Positions 43,407 to 53,263 of a DNA stretch of 64,000 nucleotides are shown here, one piece after another. The notes beneath the pieces are model-generated. The model searched no databases. It had not been told where the DNA came from and saw nothing but the letters and a program-made list of their open reading frames with translations. The position numbers and the translations under genes are program-made. Source of the DNA: Bacteroidota bacterium (lineage in GTDB: Bacteria > Bacteroidota > Bacteroidia > Flavobacteriales_E > Vicingaceae); assembly GCA_013112545.1 (NCBI GenBank), contig JABFGJ010000007.1, positions 62,001-126,000 of the forward strand, in the 5' to 3' direction. How positions within the stretch are numbered: the stretch's first letter is position 1; the number at the start of each line of letters is the position of its first letter.

Positions 43407-46028
43407 ATGGAGATTGCAAAAAATTACGATTCGTCGAAAACAGAAGAGAAGTGGTACGCACATTGGCAAGCCCAAAATTTCTTTCATTCAGAACCAGATG
43501 AAAGAGAGGCTTATACGATTGTCATTCCTCCACCAAATGTGACAGGCGTTTTGCACATGGGCCACATGCTCAACAATACCATTCAAGATTTATTGGTTAG
43601 AAGAGCCCGATTGCTGGGAAAAAATGCCTGTTGGGTTCCAGGTACTGACCACGCATCCATTGCTACGGAAGCTAAAGTTGTTCAGCGATTAGCCAAACAA
43701 GGAATTAACAAGTCGGACCTAACGCGTGAAGAGTTTATGAAACACGCATGGGAATGGACAGATGAATATGGCGGAACGATTTTAAAACAATTAAAAAGAT
43801 TGGGTGCTTCTTGCGATTGGGAAAGAACTCGATTTACCTTGGAAGAAGATTTATCGGAAGCGGTAATTGATGTGTTTATCGATCTGCATGAAAAAGGCTT
43901 GATTTATCGTGGTGCTAGAATGGTTAATTGGGATCCAGCTGCTCAAACTGCTTTGTCGGACGAAGAAGTAGTTCACAAAGAAGTGAACTCCAAATTGTAT
44001 TACCTCAATTATCAAATTGAAGGAAGTGAGGAGTCCTTAACCATTGCTACAACTCGTCCGGAGACGATACTTGGGGATACGGCCATTTGTGTAAATCCAA
44101 CAGATGAACGTTATGCGCATTTAAAAGGTAAACGCGCCATTGTGCCTTTAATCAATCGCTCCATTCCAATTATACAAGACGAATATGTGGATGTTGAGTT
44201 TGGAACTGGTTGCCTGAAAGTGACTCCTGCTCACGATTTAAACGATTATAACTTAGGCATAAAACACAATTTAGAATCCATCGATATTTTAAATGACGAT
44301 GGAACTTTAAATGAAAACGCCCAATTGTATGTTGGCCAAGATCGTTTTGAAGTAAGAAAGCATATTGTAAAAGATTTAAAAGCAAAAGGGATTTTAGCAA
44401 AAGAAGAAGACTTGCAAAACAAGGTGGGTTTTTCTGAAAGAACAGATGCTGTGATTGAGCCTAAACTATCGATACAATGGTTTTGTGATATGCAAAAATT
44501 AGCAAAACCTGCTTTAGATCACGTAATGGATGATACCATTCAGTTTTATCCTAAGAACACGAAGAACACGTATAAGCATTGGATGAGCAATATCAAAGAT
44601 TGGTGTATTTCACGCCAATTGTGGTGGGGACATCGTATTCCAGCTTTTTATTTTGGTCAAGGGCCTAAAGATTTTGTAATTGCTAAAACACAAGAAGAGG
44701 CTTTACAAAAAGCAAAACAAGCAAGTGGAAATGAGCAATTGACAATTAGTGATTTGCGCCAAGATGAAGATGTTTTAGATACTTGGTTTTCTTCTTGGTT
44801 GTGGCCAATTTCCGTTTTCGATGGCTTTAAAAATCCCGACAATCCAGATATCAATTATTATTACCCAACCAACGATTTGGTAACAGCTCCCGAAATTATG
44901 TTTTTCTGGGTTGCACGTATGGTGATGGCTGGCTATGAATACAAAGGTTTACCGCCTTTCAAAAATGTTTATTACACAGGGATTGTTCGCGATAAGCAAA
45001 GAAGAAAAATGAGTAAATCCTTGGGGAATTCACCAGATCCAATCGAGTTGATTGAAAAATATGGAGCTGATGGTGTAAGAGTAGGCATGTTGTTGAGTTC
45101 GCCAGCGGGCAATGATTTAATGTTTGACGAAGGCTTGTGCGAGCAAGGAAGAAATTTTTCGAATAAAATTTGGAATGCCATACGTTTGGTAAAATCTTGG
45201 GAAATTTCCGATGAGGTTGAGCTTTCTGAAGCTGCTGAACTTGGAGATGCTTGGTTTCAATCCAAATTTGATGCAGTACTTGTAGAAATTAACGATGCTT
45301 ATGATAAGTTCCGAGTTTCTGATGTTTTAATGATGACCTATAAATTGGTGTGGGATGAATTCTGCTCTTGGTATTTAGAAATGGTTAAACCAGAATATCA
45401 ACAGCCAATCGCTCGAAAAACATATGATCAAGTGATTGCCAATTTTGAAAAGGTGCTTGCTGTATTACATCCCTTTATGCCTTTTATTACTGAAGAAATA
45501 TATCACTTGATAGAAACAAGAAATGATGAAGATTGCTTGATGGTTGGAAAATGGCCAGTAGCCAATACAAGTAATAAAATGGCTGATGAATTTGAGCAAA
45601 CAAAAGAAATTATCACTCAAATTCGTAACATTCGAAAGTCAAAAAACATTGCTTTTAAAGATGCGATTGAACTAAAAGTTAAATCAGAAGCAACAGCAAA
45701 TCAGTTTGATGTTATTATACAAAAGCTGACCAATTTGTCGAGCATAGAATACGTAAACGAGCAAGTGGAAAATTGTATTTCTTTTGTAATTGGTGCTAAT
45801 GAGTTTTATATTCCTATCGGTGAACAAATTGATGTAGAAGCAGAGAAAATAAAAATCCAAACGGAGATTAAATACCTCGAAGGATTTTTAAAAGCAGTAA
45901 AAGGAAAACTTTCCAATGAGAAGTTTGTAAAAGGAGCTCCAGAACAAGTGGTTGCTAATGAGCAAAAGAAACTAGCCGATGCTGAAACAAAAATCGAATT
46001 GTTGAATAAACAGTTGGCGGCTTTGTGA
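43407..46028 (+). CDS. valS: Valyl-tRNA synthetase
   Basis: An 873-aa class I synthetase that charges tRNA-Val and edits misactivated threonine. HIGH-type motif is HMGHMLNN near residue 45, and KMSKSLGN near residue 535. The editing domain is seen in [20 protein letters not shown]; the C-terminal coiled coil ([20 protein letters not shown]) is complete. The ATG at 43407 is taken as start because a TAACTTTG -7-like element (43378-43385) overlaps the upstream TTG at 43383. The nadB 3' copy lies 117 bp upstream. Confidence 0.96.
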   Translation: MEIAKNYDSSKTEEKWYAHWQAQNFFHSEPDEREAYTIVIPPPNVTGVLHMGHMLNNTIQDLLVRRARLLGKNACWVPGTDHASIATEAKVVQRLAKQGINKSDLTREEFMKHAWEWTDEYGGTILKQLKRLGASCDWERTRFTLEEDLSEAVIDVFIDLHEKGLIYRGARMVNWDPAAQTALSDEEVVHKEVNSKLYYLNYQIEGSEESLTIATTRPETILGDTAICVNPTDERYAHLKGKRAIVPLINRSIPIIQDEYVDVEFGTGCLKVTPAHDLNDYNLGIKHNLESIDILNDDGTLNENAQLYVGQDRFEVRKHIVKDLKAKGILAKEEDLQNKVGFSERTDAVIEPKLSIQWFCDMQKLAKPALDHVMDDTIQFYPKNTKNTYKHWMSNIKDWCISRQLWWGHRIPAFYFGQGPKDFVIAKTQEEALQKAKQASGNEQLTISDLRQDEDVLDTWFSSWLWPISVFDGFKNPDNPDINYYYPTNDLVTAPEIMFFWVARMVMAGYEYKGLPPFKNVYYTGIVRDKQRRKMSKSLGNSPDPIELIEKYGADGVRVGMLLSSPAGNDLMFDEGLCEQGRNFSNKIWNAIRLVKSWEISDEVELSEAAELGDAWFQSKFDAVLVEINDAYDKFRVSDVLMMTYKLVWDEFCSWYLEMVKPEYQQPIARKTYDQVIANFEKVLAVLHPFMPFITEEIYHLIETRNDEDCLMVGKWPVANTSNKMADEFEQTKEIITQIRNIRKSKNIAFKDAIELKVKSEATANQFDVIIQKLTNLSSIEYVNEQVENCISFVIGANEFYIPIGEQIDVEAEKIKIQTEIKYLEGFLKAVKGKLSNEKFVKGAPEQVVANEQKKLADAETKIELLNKQLAAL

Positions 46029-46215
46029 TGACAAATTAAGCTATTTTAGAAGTGTTTATAATAGTTAAGAAATTTTGCTACAAACAACATTGTGACAACA
46101 CCTTTTTTTAAATAGTTTATAGTAATTTTGTGTGAAATTAATACTATTAACAGTATATTTGACGAACTTTGAACAAAATGCGTATTGAAACGCTATGTTA
46201 AAAAGCATATAAATC

Positions 46216-46455
46216 ATGGAAGCAAATCCTAAAATATTCTTCACACCGAATACAGCGAGCCTAATTCTTGAGGCATTTGGTAAATCACAAAATTCTGATG
46301 GCTATCTAATAGATTCTTCCACAGAAGAATTAATTTTAACTCCTGAAAATGAAGAGATTCATATTTCTAAATTTGGTGGACTTAAAAAAGGCTCAGAAAT
46401 TTTTCTTAAAAATGACTTATCGACAATTATAAACCTAGTCGAAGGTAAATACTAG
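46216..46455 (+). CDS. Hypothetical 79-aa protein
   Basis: A small soluble protein of unknown family, with a likely alpha/beta composition (KIFFTPNTASLILEAFGKSQ, then EEIHISKFGGLKKGSEIFLK). It lies 8 bp upstream of a 286-aa unknown gene on the same strand, suggesting a two-gene operon. A TAATTTTG -7-like element occurs at 46123-46130 with no -33 match, implying a leader of about 80 nt. The pair lies between two housekeeping genes and might be accessory. Confidence 0.6.
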   Translation: MEANPKIFFTPNTASLILEAFGKSQNSDGYLIDSSTEELILTPENEEIHISKFGGLKKGSEIFLKNDLSTIINLVEGKY

Positions 46456-46463
46456 TTTGTATT

Positions 46464-47324
46464 TTGAGTATTAAAAAGACTATAAAACCAAGCGATGTTA
46501 TTTCTATAATTAAAAAGTATTCAGAAAAAGAAGGTACTTCAATACTTTTTGATAATGAAATTTTAAAAGATATAGATTCTTCATACTCTTGGGAGTCTAA
46601 AGACAAGGTACTTTGTCTTAATACTGATAAAATAATTGAGGATGGTTTTAAGGCGGAATTACTATTAATTTTAAAAGAATATTTTGAAAATGGTAGTGTC
46701 ATCATCCTAAATGACATAAAGCCTACAATTACTGCTTATACTCATTATGCGAAAACGAATAAAGATCAGGCTATTCTTGAGTTTTTTAGACCAATAATCC
46801 CATTTGATGACTTTCAAGCTCTAAAAATGTCTTTATTCCTAAGATATCAAGATTTGAATAAAAAGCCGATAGCATATTTGAAAGAGGATATTATTAGTAA
46901 GTACGGTTCAAGAGGCGGAAATATATCGAATCTATGTTCGAAAAAATATTTTGAAGAAGAGTTTAAACCTCTTTACAATCAAGTCAGTAATGAAAAATTT
47001 AACGAGTATTACGAAGCGGTTGTAATGGAAAAGGCGAAAGCTCTATTCGTTTCAAGTAAACATGATATTGAAAAATTGGAAGAAGACTTCGTGGCAACTT
47101 TAAATAAAGCTAAGCGTTTTGCTATGAAGTTATTTAAAATTTACGCTAGAGGTCAGCAGAATGTTGCTTTAACAAGAAGGTTTGTTAGCAGAATAGATAA
47201 AGCTGATGATTCAGATTTTAATACTGAAATTCCTTTTGAAGAATTTACGATCCAGAAATTGAAAGAAGATGCCGAGCTTCCATCAATAGAATTTGAAGTG
47301 AAAATTCTAAAATATTTTAAATAG
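46464..47324 (+). CDS. Hypothetical 286-aa protein
   Basis: A soluble, Lys-, Ile- and Glu-rich protein with no family I recognise. The start is TTG at 46464, the only one available before residue 100. Segments of note are YSWESKDKVLCLNTDKIIED, RYQDLNKKPIAYLKEDIISK followed by YGSRGGNISNLCSKKYFEEE, and a long charged helical stretch (about residues 200-240). No signal peptide or membrane helix is visible. It pairs with the 79-aa gene 8 bp upstream. Size, composition and pairing recall accessory two-gene systems, but no catalytic motif supports a specific role. Confidence 0.6.
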   Translation: MSIKKTIKPSDVISIIKKYSEKEGTSILFDNEILKDIDSSYSWESKDKVLCLNTDKIIEDGFKAELLLILKEYFENGSVIILNDIKPTITAYTHYAKTNKDQAILEFFRPIIPFDDFQALKMSLFLRYQDLNKKPIAYLKEDIISKYGSRGGNISNLCSKKYFEEEFKPLYNQVSNEKFNEYYEAVVMEKAKALFVSSKHDIEKLEEDFVATLNKAKRFAMKLFKIYARGQQNVALTRRFVSRIDKADDSDFNTEIPFEEFTIQKLKEDAELPSIEFEVKILKYFK

Positions 47325-47405
47325 TTTAAAGAGCGAAATATTAATTTCAAGAAGCCTTAGCTCTGTCTAAGCATAACCATGTTAATGTCTTAAATTCGCT
47401 TTACA

Positions 47406-48308
47406 ATGATGGACTCTAGTTTATGTTTTGCTTCTGTTGATATTGGCTCAAACGCAGTGCGTTTGTTTTTTGGTTATGTCTTTGAAACCAAGGCTGGACC
47501 TGTATTTAAAAAAGCATCTTTGGTGCGATTGCCCATTCGTTTAGGTTCAGATTCTTTTCACAAAAAGGCCATTAATCGAGAGAAAATCGATGATATTATC
47601 AGCGCCATGCATGCTTTTAAGCATTTGATGGAAGCCTTTAATGTTATTTCTTATAGAGCCTGTGCAACTTCAGCCATGCGCGATGCTTCCAATGGAAAAG
47701 AAGTCGTGTCAGAAATTTTAGACCTTACTGGGATTAATATCGAGTTAATTGATGGAGAATCTGAGGCGGGATTGATTTTCGAAAACCACATCGCCGAGAA
47801 ATTAGAAGCCAATGAAGCTTTTATTTACATGGATGTAGGTGGAGGTAGCACTGAATTTACTTTGTTTCGAGATGGACAAAAAATAAATGCAAAATCATTT
47901 AATATTGGAACCATTCGCTTGAAAGATGATTTGGTAGAACAAAAAACATGGAATGACTTAAGGTCTTGGTTAAATGAAATTAAAATATCGCATCAACCTA
48001 AAAAAATCATCGGTTCAGGCGGTAACATCAATACCCTTTTTAAATTAACCCAGCTGAAAGACATGCAGCCCTTAACTCGTCGAAAAATTGAATCTTGGCT
48101 TAAGATATTAAAAAGCCTTTCATTCGATGAAAAAATATATCAACTAGGCCTTCGCCCAGATCGTGCCGATGTAATTGTGCCAGCTACCGAATTGTTTATT
48201 GAAGCCATGGAACACAGCGGATGCAAAGAAATTATCGTTCCTAAAGTCGGTTTGGTTGACGGAATCATCCATCAGCTTTATGATGAATATAAGAAAGGGA
48301 AGAATTAG
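47406..48308 (+). CDS. Ppx/GppA-family phosphatase
   Basis: A 300-aa exopolyphosphatase/guanosine-pentaphosphatase-like protein of the actin-like ATPase fold. The phosphate-1 loop is SVDIGSNAVRLFFGYV (about residues 10-25). The catalytic Glu region is EAGLIFENH (near 125), the second phosphate loop is YMDVGGGSTEFTLF (near 145), and IGSGGNINTLFKL follows near 205. It would hydrolyse polyphosphate or pppGpp. Only the core domain is present, with no C-terminal HD-like domain, as usual for the short type. Confidence 0.88.
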   Translation: MMDSSLCFASVDIGSNAVRLFFGYVFETKAGPVFKKASLVRLPIRLGSDSFHKKAINREKIDDIISAMHAFKHLMEAFNVISYRACATSAMRDASNGKEVVSEILDLTGINIELIDGESEAGLIFENHIAEKLEANEAFIYMDVGGGSTEFTLFRDGQKINAKSFNIGTIRLKDDLVEQKTWNDLRSWLNEIKISHQPKKIIGSGGNINTLFKLTQLKDMQPLTRRKIESWLKILKSLSFDEKIYQLGLRPDRADVIVPATELFIEAMEHSGCKEIIVPKVGLVDGIIHQLYDEYKKGKN

Positions 48309-48324
48309 AATCCTTTAGTTTAAA

Positions 48325-48387
48325 AGTTATAAGTATGATTATAACTTTCATGTTATTTGTAATAACTTATAAGTATAATTATAACTA
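48325..48387. repeat. Paired 20-bp palindromic repeats between ppx and DUF5686 gene
   Basis: TTATAAGTATGATTATAACT (48327-48346) and a copy with one mismatch (48367-48386) are 40 bp apart. Each is itself a near-palindrome (arms TTATAA/TTATAA type, AGTTATAA with TTATAACT in the first). The site lies between convergent genes. It could be a weak pair of terminators or binding sites; there is no strong T tract. Confidence 0.6.
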
Positions 48388-48481
48388 TAGAGATTTGTAG
48401 AGATTGTGTAATTGTAATAATTAGCCTTTTGATGTATTGGTTCTAACTGCTCAAATAGAATTATTTAAACATAATCTCAAG

Positions 48482-50917
48482 CTACAAACTTAGCGTAGTC
48501 GTTAATTTAAAGGCGAAGTTGTCTTCCATATTTGGCAACTGATATTCCCCATAACGATAATAAGCACCTACACCAAAGCCAAAATAAATCCCTTTGAAAA
48601 AGTACTTGATGCGCAATAAATTGTTGACTTGAATACCAGATTCGAAATAACCTTTTTCAAAAGTTTTGAAATCAAAATTTTGATGCTTTTCTACAGCATC
48701 TAGTTTACCATAAGCTACCGAACTTACAATCAAGATCTCTGGTTTGAATTTGGCCGATTGAAACAAGAGTTTTCCAAAATTATGTCTCCAAAATAAATTG
48801 ACATATTGCTCGGCAAAAAACTCATTGGGAAGCATGGTTTCAAAACTATAAGAAGATGTAATTTTAACTTCTTCATTGTATATTCCACGCATGGTGTATT
48901 GCGCTGTTAAAGGAATAGATTTGTCGATTAAGCCTGCATTTATTTGGAATGATGTGACTCCTAAATGTTTGATTGTAGCAGATTTAAAAATGCTTAAATC
49001 ATAGCGGTTATAATCATATTCGCCAAGCAATAAACCCTTAAAACCATGGCTGTATTTAAAATAGATGACTGGATATTTGGTAACTATGGGCAATGTGAGA
49101 CCTAAAAATTCGGTGAACTTCTCTTGAAAAGAAAAACGAAAGTTTATTCCTGCCTCAGTTAAACGATATGAATAATTAGTAAGCTCTTGATTCTCTTTAG
49201 CGTCATAGTTGTATTTTGAGTTAAGTGTTCTAGTTTGTTGGTTTCCAAAAAAAGTGAAATGGAAATCGCGCAAAGCTCGAAAAGAAATTTCTGTTTGATA
49301 AAGTTCGATTCCGTCTAATTGATCGTTCACCAGGTTTTGAATGTTGCTAGTTGAGGTTAAATCCCTCGTTTTCTTAAAATATTCAACACCGCCTATGTTT
49401 ATTAAATCATTTGCATACGATAGCTTCATTTCAAATTGTTTTTCTGAATTCGGCTGCCAACGTAGGTGAGAACCATATTTCCAAGCTTTGTCTTTAAAAC
49501 CATATCCTGCAAAAGCACCAAGGTGGAGGTTTTTAATAATTCCATCGCCAGTTTCAAAGCCTAAACCCAGTCGTGTTCCTTCGAACTCGTTAAATTTGGC
49601 CAATTTGTTTAGCATTAAATTAAACTTGCCAATAGGCACAAAACCTTGGGCAAAACCTTTAGTCAGATAGACGATTTTATCAAAATTTTCTGCTTCACCT
49701 ATGCTGTCAATGTATTGATAAGAGGCCAATTCATTTCTGCTCAATGGAACCTCGCGAACAGTTTTCCAATAGGCTTCGTTTTTAAATTTAATATCATCCG
49801 CCATTTTCAGGTTTACGTTTCCTATTTCATTTTTCTGAAGCGCTGACTTTAGCTGAATTTTTCGAATATAAGATTTACCAACTCCCTTTATATTCATACT
49901 TAAATCTGCATCAGCTTCAAAAAGAATATCGATGTGCAATTGCACTGGAAACCACTGTTTATTTTCTATTAATTGATAACGCTGTTGCACGCTCACCGGA
50001 AAAGCATTACTATCGCTTTGTGTAGCAGCAAAATGCTCAACGGCGTATTGGTTTGAATTGATAGACAGTACTCCTTTTAAACCGGTAAAATACTTGTTTC
50101 TTCGAGGACGAAAGGAAATGATAAAACTCGTATCGGCACCTGAAAACAGGGTATCTTCAAGTATGAATAAATACTTAGAAGTGCTTCCTTTACTAATTGG
50201 GCTCAAGTAGTTTAATCCGTAAATCTCAACATAATCTTCGTAGAGCGAAAAAGATTGTAATTGTGTGCCAAGCAAACTGAAAAAAGGTGTTTTTAAACCT
50301 GAGATTCTAGATTCTGTTACTAGCTCCTTAGAATGATGAGGTGGAATATAATTGCGCTCAGCAATGGATTCCATTAAGAAAAGAATTTTACTCATTTCGA
50401 AGCTATCCACTTTTTCAGCTATGGCACTTTGTATAGTGATGGAGTCTAAACTCGATTTAATGCTGCTGTCTAAGGGAGTGGTGAAAACCATTTTATTGTA
50501 AGACTCATAAAAGAAAGCCGTATTTTTTTCTGGATTGTTACGGTTTCTATTCTCTACAGCTAAATGGATAATGCGATGAGCTGGATTTTCTCCAGGAACG
50601 ATGACTACCTCGCTCAAATTGTAGGTGCTTGGGCTTAATTTAATGTTGAAATTTTGAGATGTGATTTGAGCCTCAGTTAAATGCAATTTTTCATAACCAA
50701 TGGCACTAAATGTTAAGCTGCTAAATGTACCTTCTTTAACAGTAAAACGTCCATCAATATCTGCGCTTATACCGGTATTGCTATTGTTGTAGAGTATAGT
50801 AACAAATGGAACAGCCTTATTGGTTTTGGCATCTTTAATCGACCCACTAACTTTAGATTGAGAATAAGCCGCAACAACATAAATTAGAAATAAAAAAAGG
50901 ATGAAATGCTTTTTCAT
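48482..50917 (-). CDS. DUF5686 outer-membrane protein with carboxypeptidase-like domain
   Basis: An 811-aa envelope protein. The signal peptide (residues 1-19, ending AYSQS) is followed by a carboxypeptidase regulatory-like domain (KVSGSIKDAKTNKAVPFVTI ... GRFTVKEG ... FSAIGYEKLHL), as in TonB-dependent receptors. The DUF5686 region begins near residue 105 (SEVVIVPGENPAHRIIHLAV) and includes a helical part. The last 400 residues are a beta-barrel with alternating hydrophobic strands ending in Phe-Lys-Leu-Thr. There is no TonB plug domain. Function is unknown; a surface assembly or transport role is likely. It stands alone, with the ppx gene convergent. Confidence 0.85.
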   Translation of the reverse strand: MKKHFILFLFLIYVVAAYSQSKVSGSIKDAKTNKAVPFVTILYNNSNTGISADIDGRFTVKEGTFSSLTFSAIGYEKLHLTEAQITSQNFNIKLSPSTYNLSEVVIVPGENPAHRIIHLAVENRNRNNPEKNTAFFYESYNKMVFTTPLDSSIKSSLDSITIQSAIAEKVDSFEMSKILFLMESIAERNYIPPHHSKELVTESRISGLKTPFFSLLGTQLQSFSLYEDYVEIYGLNYLSPISKGSTSKYLFILEDTLFSGADTSFIISFRPRRNKYFTGLKGVLSINSNQYAVEHFAATQSDSNAFPVSVQQRYQLIENKQWFPVQLHIDILFEADADLSMNIKGVGKSYIRKIQLKSALQKNEIGNVNLKMADDIKFKNEAYWKTVREVPLSRNELASYQYIDSIGEAENFDKIVYLTKGFAQGFVPIGKFNLMLNKLAKFNEFEGTRLGLGFETGDGIIKNLHLGAFAGYGFKDKAWKYGSHLRWQPNSEKQFEMKLSYANDLINIGGVEYFKKTRDLTSTSNIQNLVNDQLDGIELYQTEISFRALRDFHFTFFGNQQTRTLNSKYNYDAKENQELTNYSYRLTEAGINFRFSFQEKFTEFLGLTLPIVTKYPVIYFKYSHGFKGLLLGEYDYNRYDLSIFKSATIKHLGVTSFQINAGLIDKSIPLTAQYTMRGIYNEEVKITSSYSFETMLPNEFFAEQYVNLFWRHNFGKLLFQSAKFKPEILIVSSVAYGKLDAVEKHQNFDFKTFEKGYFESGIQVNNLLRIKYFFKGIYFGFGVGAYYRYGEYQLPNMEDNFAFKLTTTLSL

Positions 50918-51005
50918 TTGAGGTGCAATTTAAACAGAAGTAGGCAATTTTGGGTGATTAATTAAAACTTGAATTTTTGGGTGATAATAGAGGTTTTGGT
51001 TGGGA

Positions 51006-51971
51006 TTATGCTCTAAAATCAAATCTTTTTCGGTGTAAATACAAATTTTCTAAGGAAGGATATTGATTTGGGGAATTGGGAAGTAAAATCGATTTATTGG
51101 CAAATTGATTTAAATTATAGGAGGATTTTAAATTCTCTATAAAATTATCTTTCACCAAAACTTTATAATCATCAGATATTGAAATCAAACCTCTGTCAAA
51201 AGCACGATGTAAATTAGGACTTAAAGAAATACCATTTTGGATTGAACAGTCATAACTTTCTGAAAAAGGAGTGATGTGGCATGCATCAACCATTGAAATT
51301 GTTGAAGTGGCATCTATTCTCAAGCCAGAGATAGCACAAGTGTTATTGTAAATTTTAGGGATTTCTCTCTTGAAAATTCCGCTTCTCACATAAACTTCTT
51401 CTTGAAAGCTTTCTTCATCGATGGAGTTTTTTATTTCTATAATTCCCTTCTTATATGATTCCGAATCCTCATTTATAAGACCAACATTAAATATATCTGT
51501 TTGATACGAAAATGAAGTGTTCTTGTGTTCTGGGAAATATTTCTCTAATAAAGTTAATTTTAGGATTTCAGAAGATTCAGGATTTATCAATAGATGAGTT
51601 AAGTCTTGGTCTATCTTAGCATGTTTTACCGCTTTTATTAAGTTTCCAATACTTCTCATGGAGCCTTTGTAATTTATTGCATTTTCAAAACCTAGCTTGG
51701 CTTCTAGTGACCAAAAAGGCTCGGACTTCATGTGATAAAAAGGAAGAGCAAAATTTAATGTATGATTTGTCAGAACTAGTTTATTCCAATAATTTCGAAA
51801 AGTGGCCACAAATTCAGGTGTAACTTCTATGTGATTGTTTGTGTAAAAGCCTGTCCTAAAAAGATGAATTAAACTTAAAAGCAATATTGGCTTATGTGGC
51901 GCTCCTCCATTATTATGGGCTCTCTTGAGACTTTTAAATTTCTTGATGTAATATGCTAGCTTATTATTCAT
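51006..51971 (-). CDS. HNH endonuclease with sulfur-binding-like N domain
   Basis: About 321 aa. The C-terminal HNH nuclease motif is CAISGLRI ... DACHITPFSE ... NGISLSPNLHRAFDRGLISI (about residues 212-270). The N-terminal half (HNNGGAPHKPILLLSLIHLF, RTGFY) resembles the sulfur-binding domain of McrA-like Type IV enzymes that recognise phosphorothioate DNA, whose A-P-H-K-P loop is conserved here. It may cut modified foreign DNA. Its ATG overlaps the meaB stop (ATGA), so it is translated as the second gene of that operon, an odd partner. No dnd genes are in the window. Confidence 0.82.
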   Translation of the reverse strand: MNNKLAYYIKKFKSLKRAHNNGGAPHKPILLLSLIHLFRTGFYTNNHIEVTPEFVATFRNYWNKLVLTNHTLNFALPFYHMKSEPFWSLEAKLGFENAINYKGSMRSIGNLIKAVKHAKIDQDLTHLLINPESSEILKLTLLEKYFPEHKNTSFSYQTDIFNVGLINEDSESYKKGIIEIKNSIDEESFQEEVYVRSGIFKREIPKIYNNTCAISGLRIDATSTISMVDACHITPFSESYDCSIQNGISLSPNLHRAFDRGLISISDDYKVLVKDNFIENLKSSYNLNQFANKSILLPNSPNQYPSLENLYLHRKRFDFRA

Positions 51972-52981
51972 CACAAAAAACCATCCAATAATTGTTTGGC
52001 CGCATCGTAAGGAGATAAGCTGCCAGAAATAACTTTGTTTGAGAAAAAATGATAATCAGCTTTGATTTTTTCGTTTTCAAATAATTTCTGATGCAAAATT
52101 TCTTCAATGCTTTTCTGAAACCAAGAATCGAGTTGATCTTTTCTATTCGTTAAGAAGTAGCCATTGCTTTTGCTGTGTTTTTCATAAGCCGAAATCATGT
52201 TCCAAGCTACATCCATATTGGTGTTTTCTAGGGCAGAACACAAGCCAACTTGAGTGGTCCAGCCACTTTTAGCTTTTGGGAAAAGGTGTAAAGCATTTCG
52301 GTATTCGCGCATGGCCAATTGAGCCGCTTTTAGGTTATCGCCATCTGCTTTGTTGATTAATAAACCATCGGCCATTTCCATTATTCCACGTTTAATGCCT
52401 TGCAGTTCGTCGCCTGCGCCAGCCAACATAAGCAACAAAAAGAAATCGGTCATTTGACGCACTTCTGTTTCCGATTGGCCAACACCAACCGTTTCTACAA
52501 TCACTACATCAAAGCCCGCAGCTTCACAAAGCAAAATGCTTTCTCTACTAGCATGGGCAACCCCACCCAAAGAACCAGAAGTAGGGCTGGGGCGAATAAA
52601 AGCATTGGGGTGTATGCTTAGCTTATTCATCCGAGTTTTGTCACCCAAAATGCTGCCTTTTGTTCTTTCGCTGCTTGGGTCTATCGCCAAAACTGCTACT
52701 TTTTTCCCTTCTGCTTGTATGAGGTGCAAACCAAAACTTTCGATAAAACTGCTCTTGCCAACGCCTGGAACTCCAGTAATTCCTATGCGGATGGAATTGT
52801 TCTCAATTTGCATGCAGGCACTTACAATAGTAGAAGCCATATCTCGGTCGCTTGGCTTTTTACTTTCACATAAAGTAATCGCCTTACTAAGCGCAGTAAA
52901 ATTTCCAGATTTTATTCCTTCAATTAAACTTTCAGCCGTATAAACTTTTGCTTTTTTACGAATGTATTTTTTGTTTTTCAT
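51971..52981 (-). CDS. meaB: Methylmalonyl-CoA mutase-associated GTPase
   Basis: A 336-aa G3E-family GTPase that protects and loads methylmalonyl-CoA mutase. The P-loop is GITGVPGVGKSSFIES (about 62-77), with IDPSSERTKGSILGDKTRM near 100 and RPSPTSGSLGGVAHASRE near 125. The switch region is VIVETVGVGQSETEV, and the guanine motif NKAD follows near 210. No mutase gene is in the window. The gene has an ATGA overlap with the HNH nuclease gene. Length and motifs are complete. Confidence 0.95.
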   Translation of the reverse strand: MKNKKYIRKKAKVYTAESLIEGIKSGNFTALSKAITLCESKKPSDRDMASTIVSACMQIENNSIRIGITGVPGVGKSSFIESFGLHLIQAEGKKVAVLAIDPSSERTKGSILGDKTRMNKLSIHPNAFIRPSPTSGSLGGVAHASRESILLCEAAGFDVVIVETVGVGQSETEVRQMTDFFLLLMLAGAGDELQGIKRGIMEMADGLLINKADGDNLKAAQLAMREYRNALHLFPKAKSGWTTQVGLCSALENTNMDVAWNMISAYEKHSKSNGYFLTNRKDQLDSWFQKSIEEILHQKLFENEKIKADYHFFSNKVISGSLSPYDAAKQLLDGFL

Positions 52982-53263
52982 AGATACCCGTATGCATTAA
53001 TGCGAAAATTACGCAGAATGAATTGCTTCGAGGATGAATGTTCACCAAAGGCGAATTTAATCTATTTTATGCGTTTTGAGTATTACTAGTTCGAGATTTA
53101 AACTAAGTTGAGATATACTGAAAAAAGATATGATTTAGCTTTTTGAAATACAACACGAAGGAATATTAAGTCCCATATCAAATAAAAATTTGGATAATTT
53201 TGTCGCATATAACTGTATGATAATTCGGGTGTAATACGAAATCCCTAGATTGATTTTAAGAAG

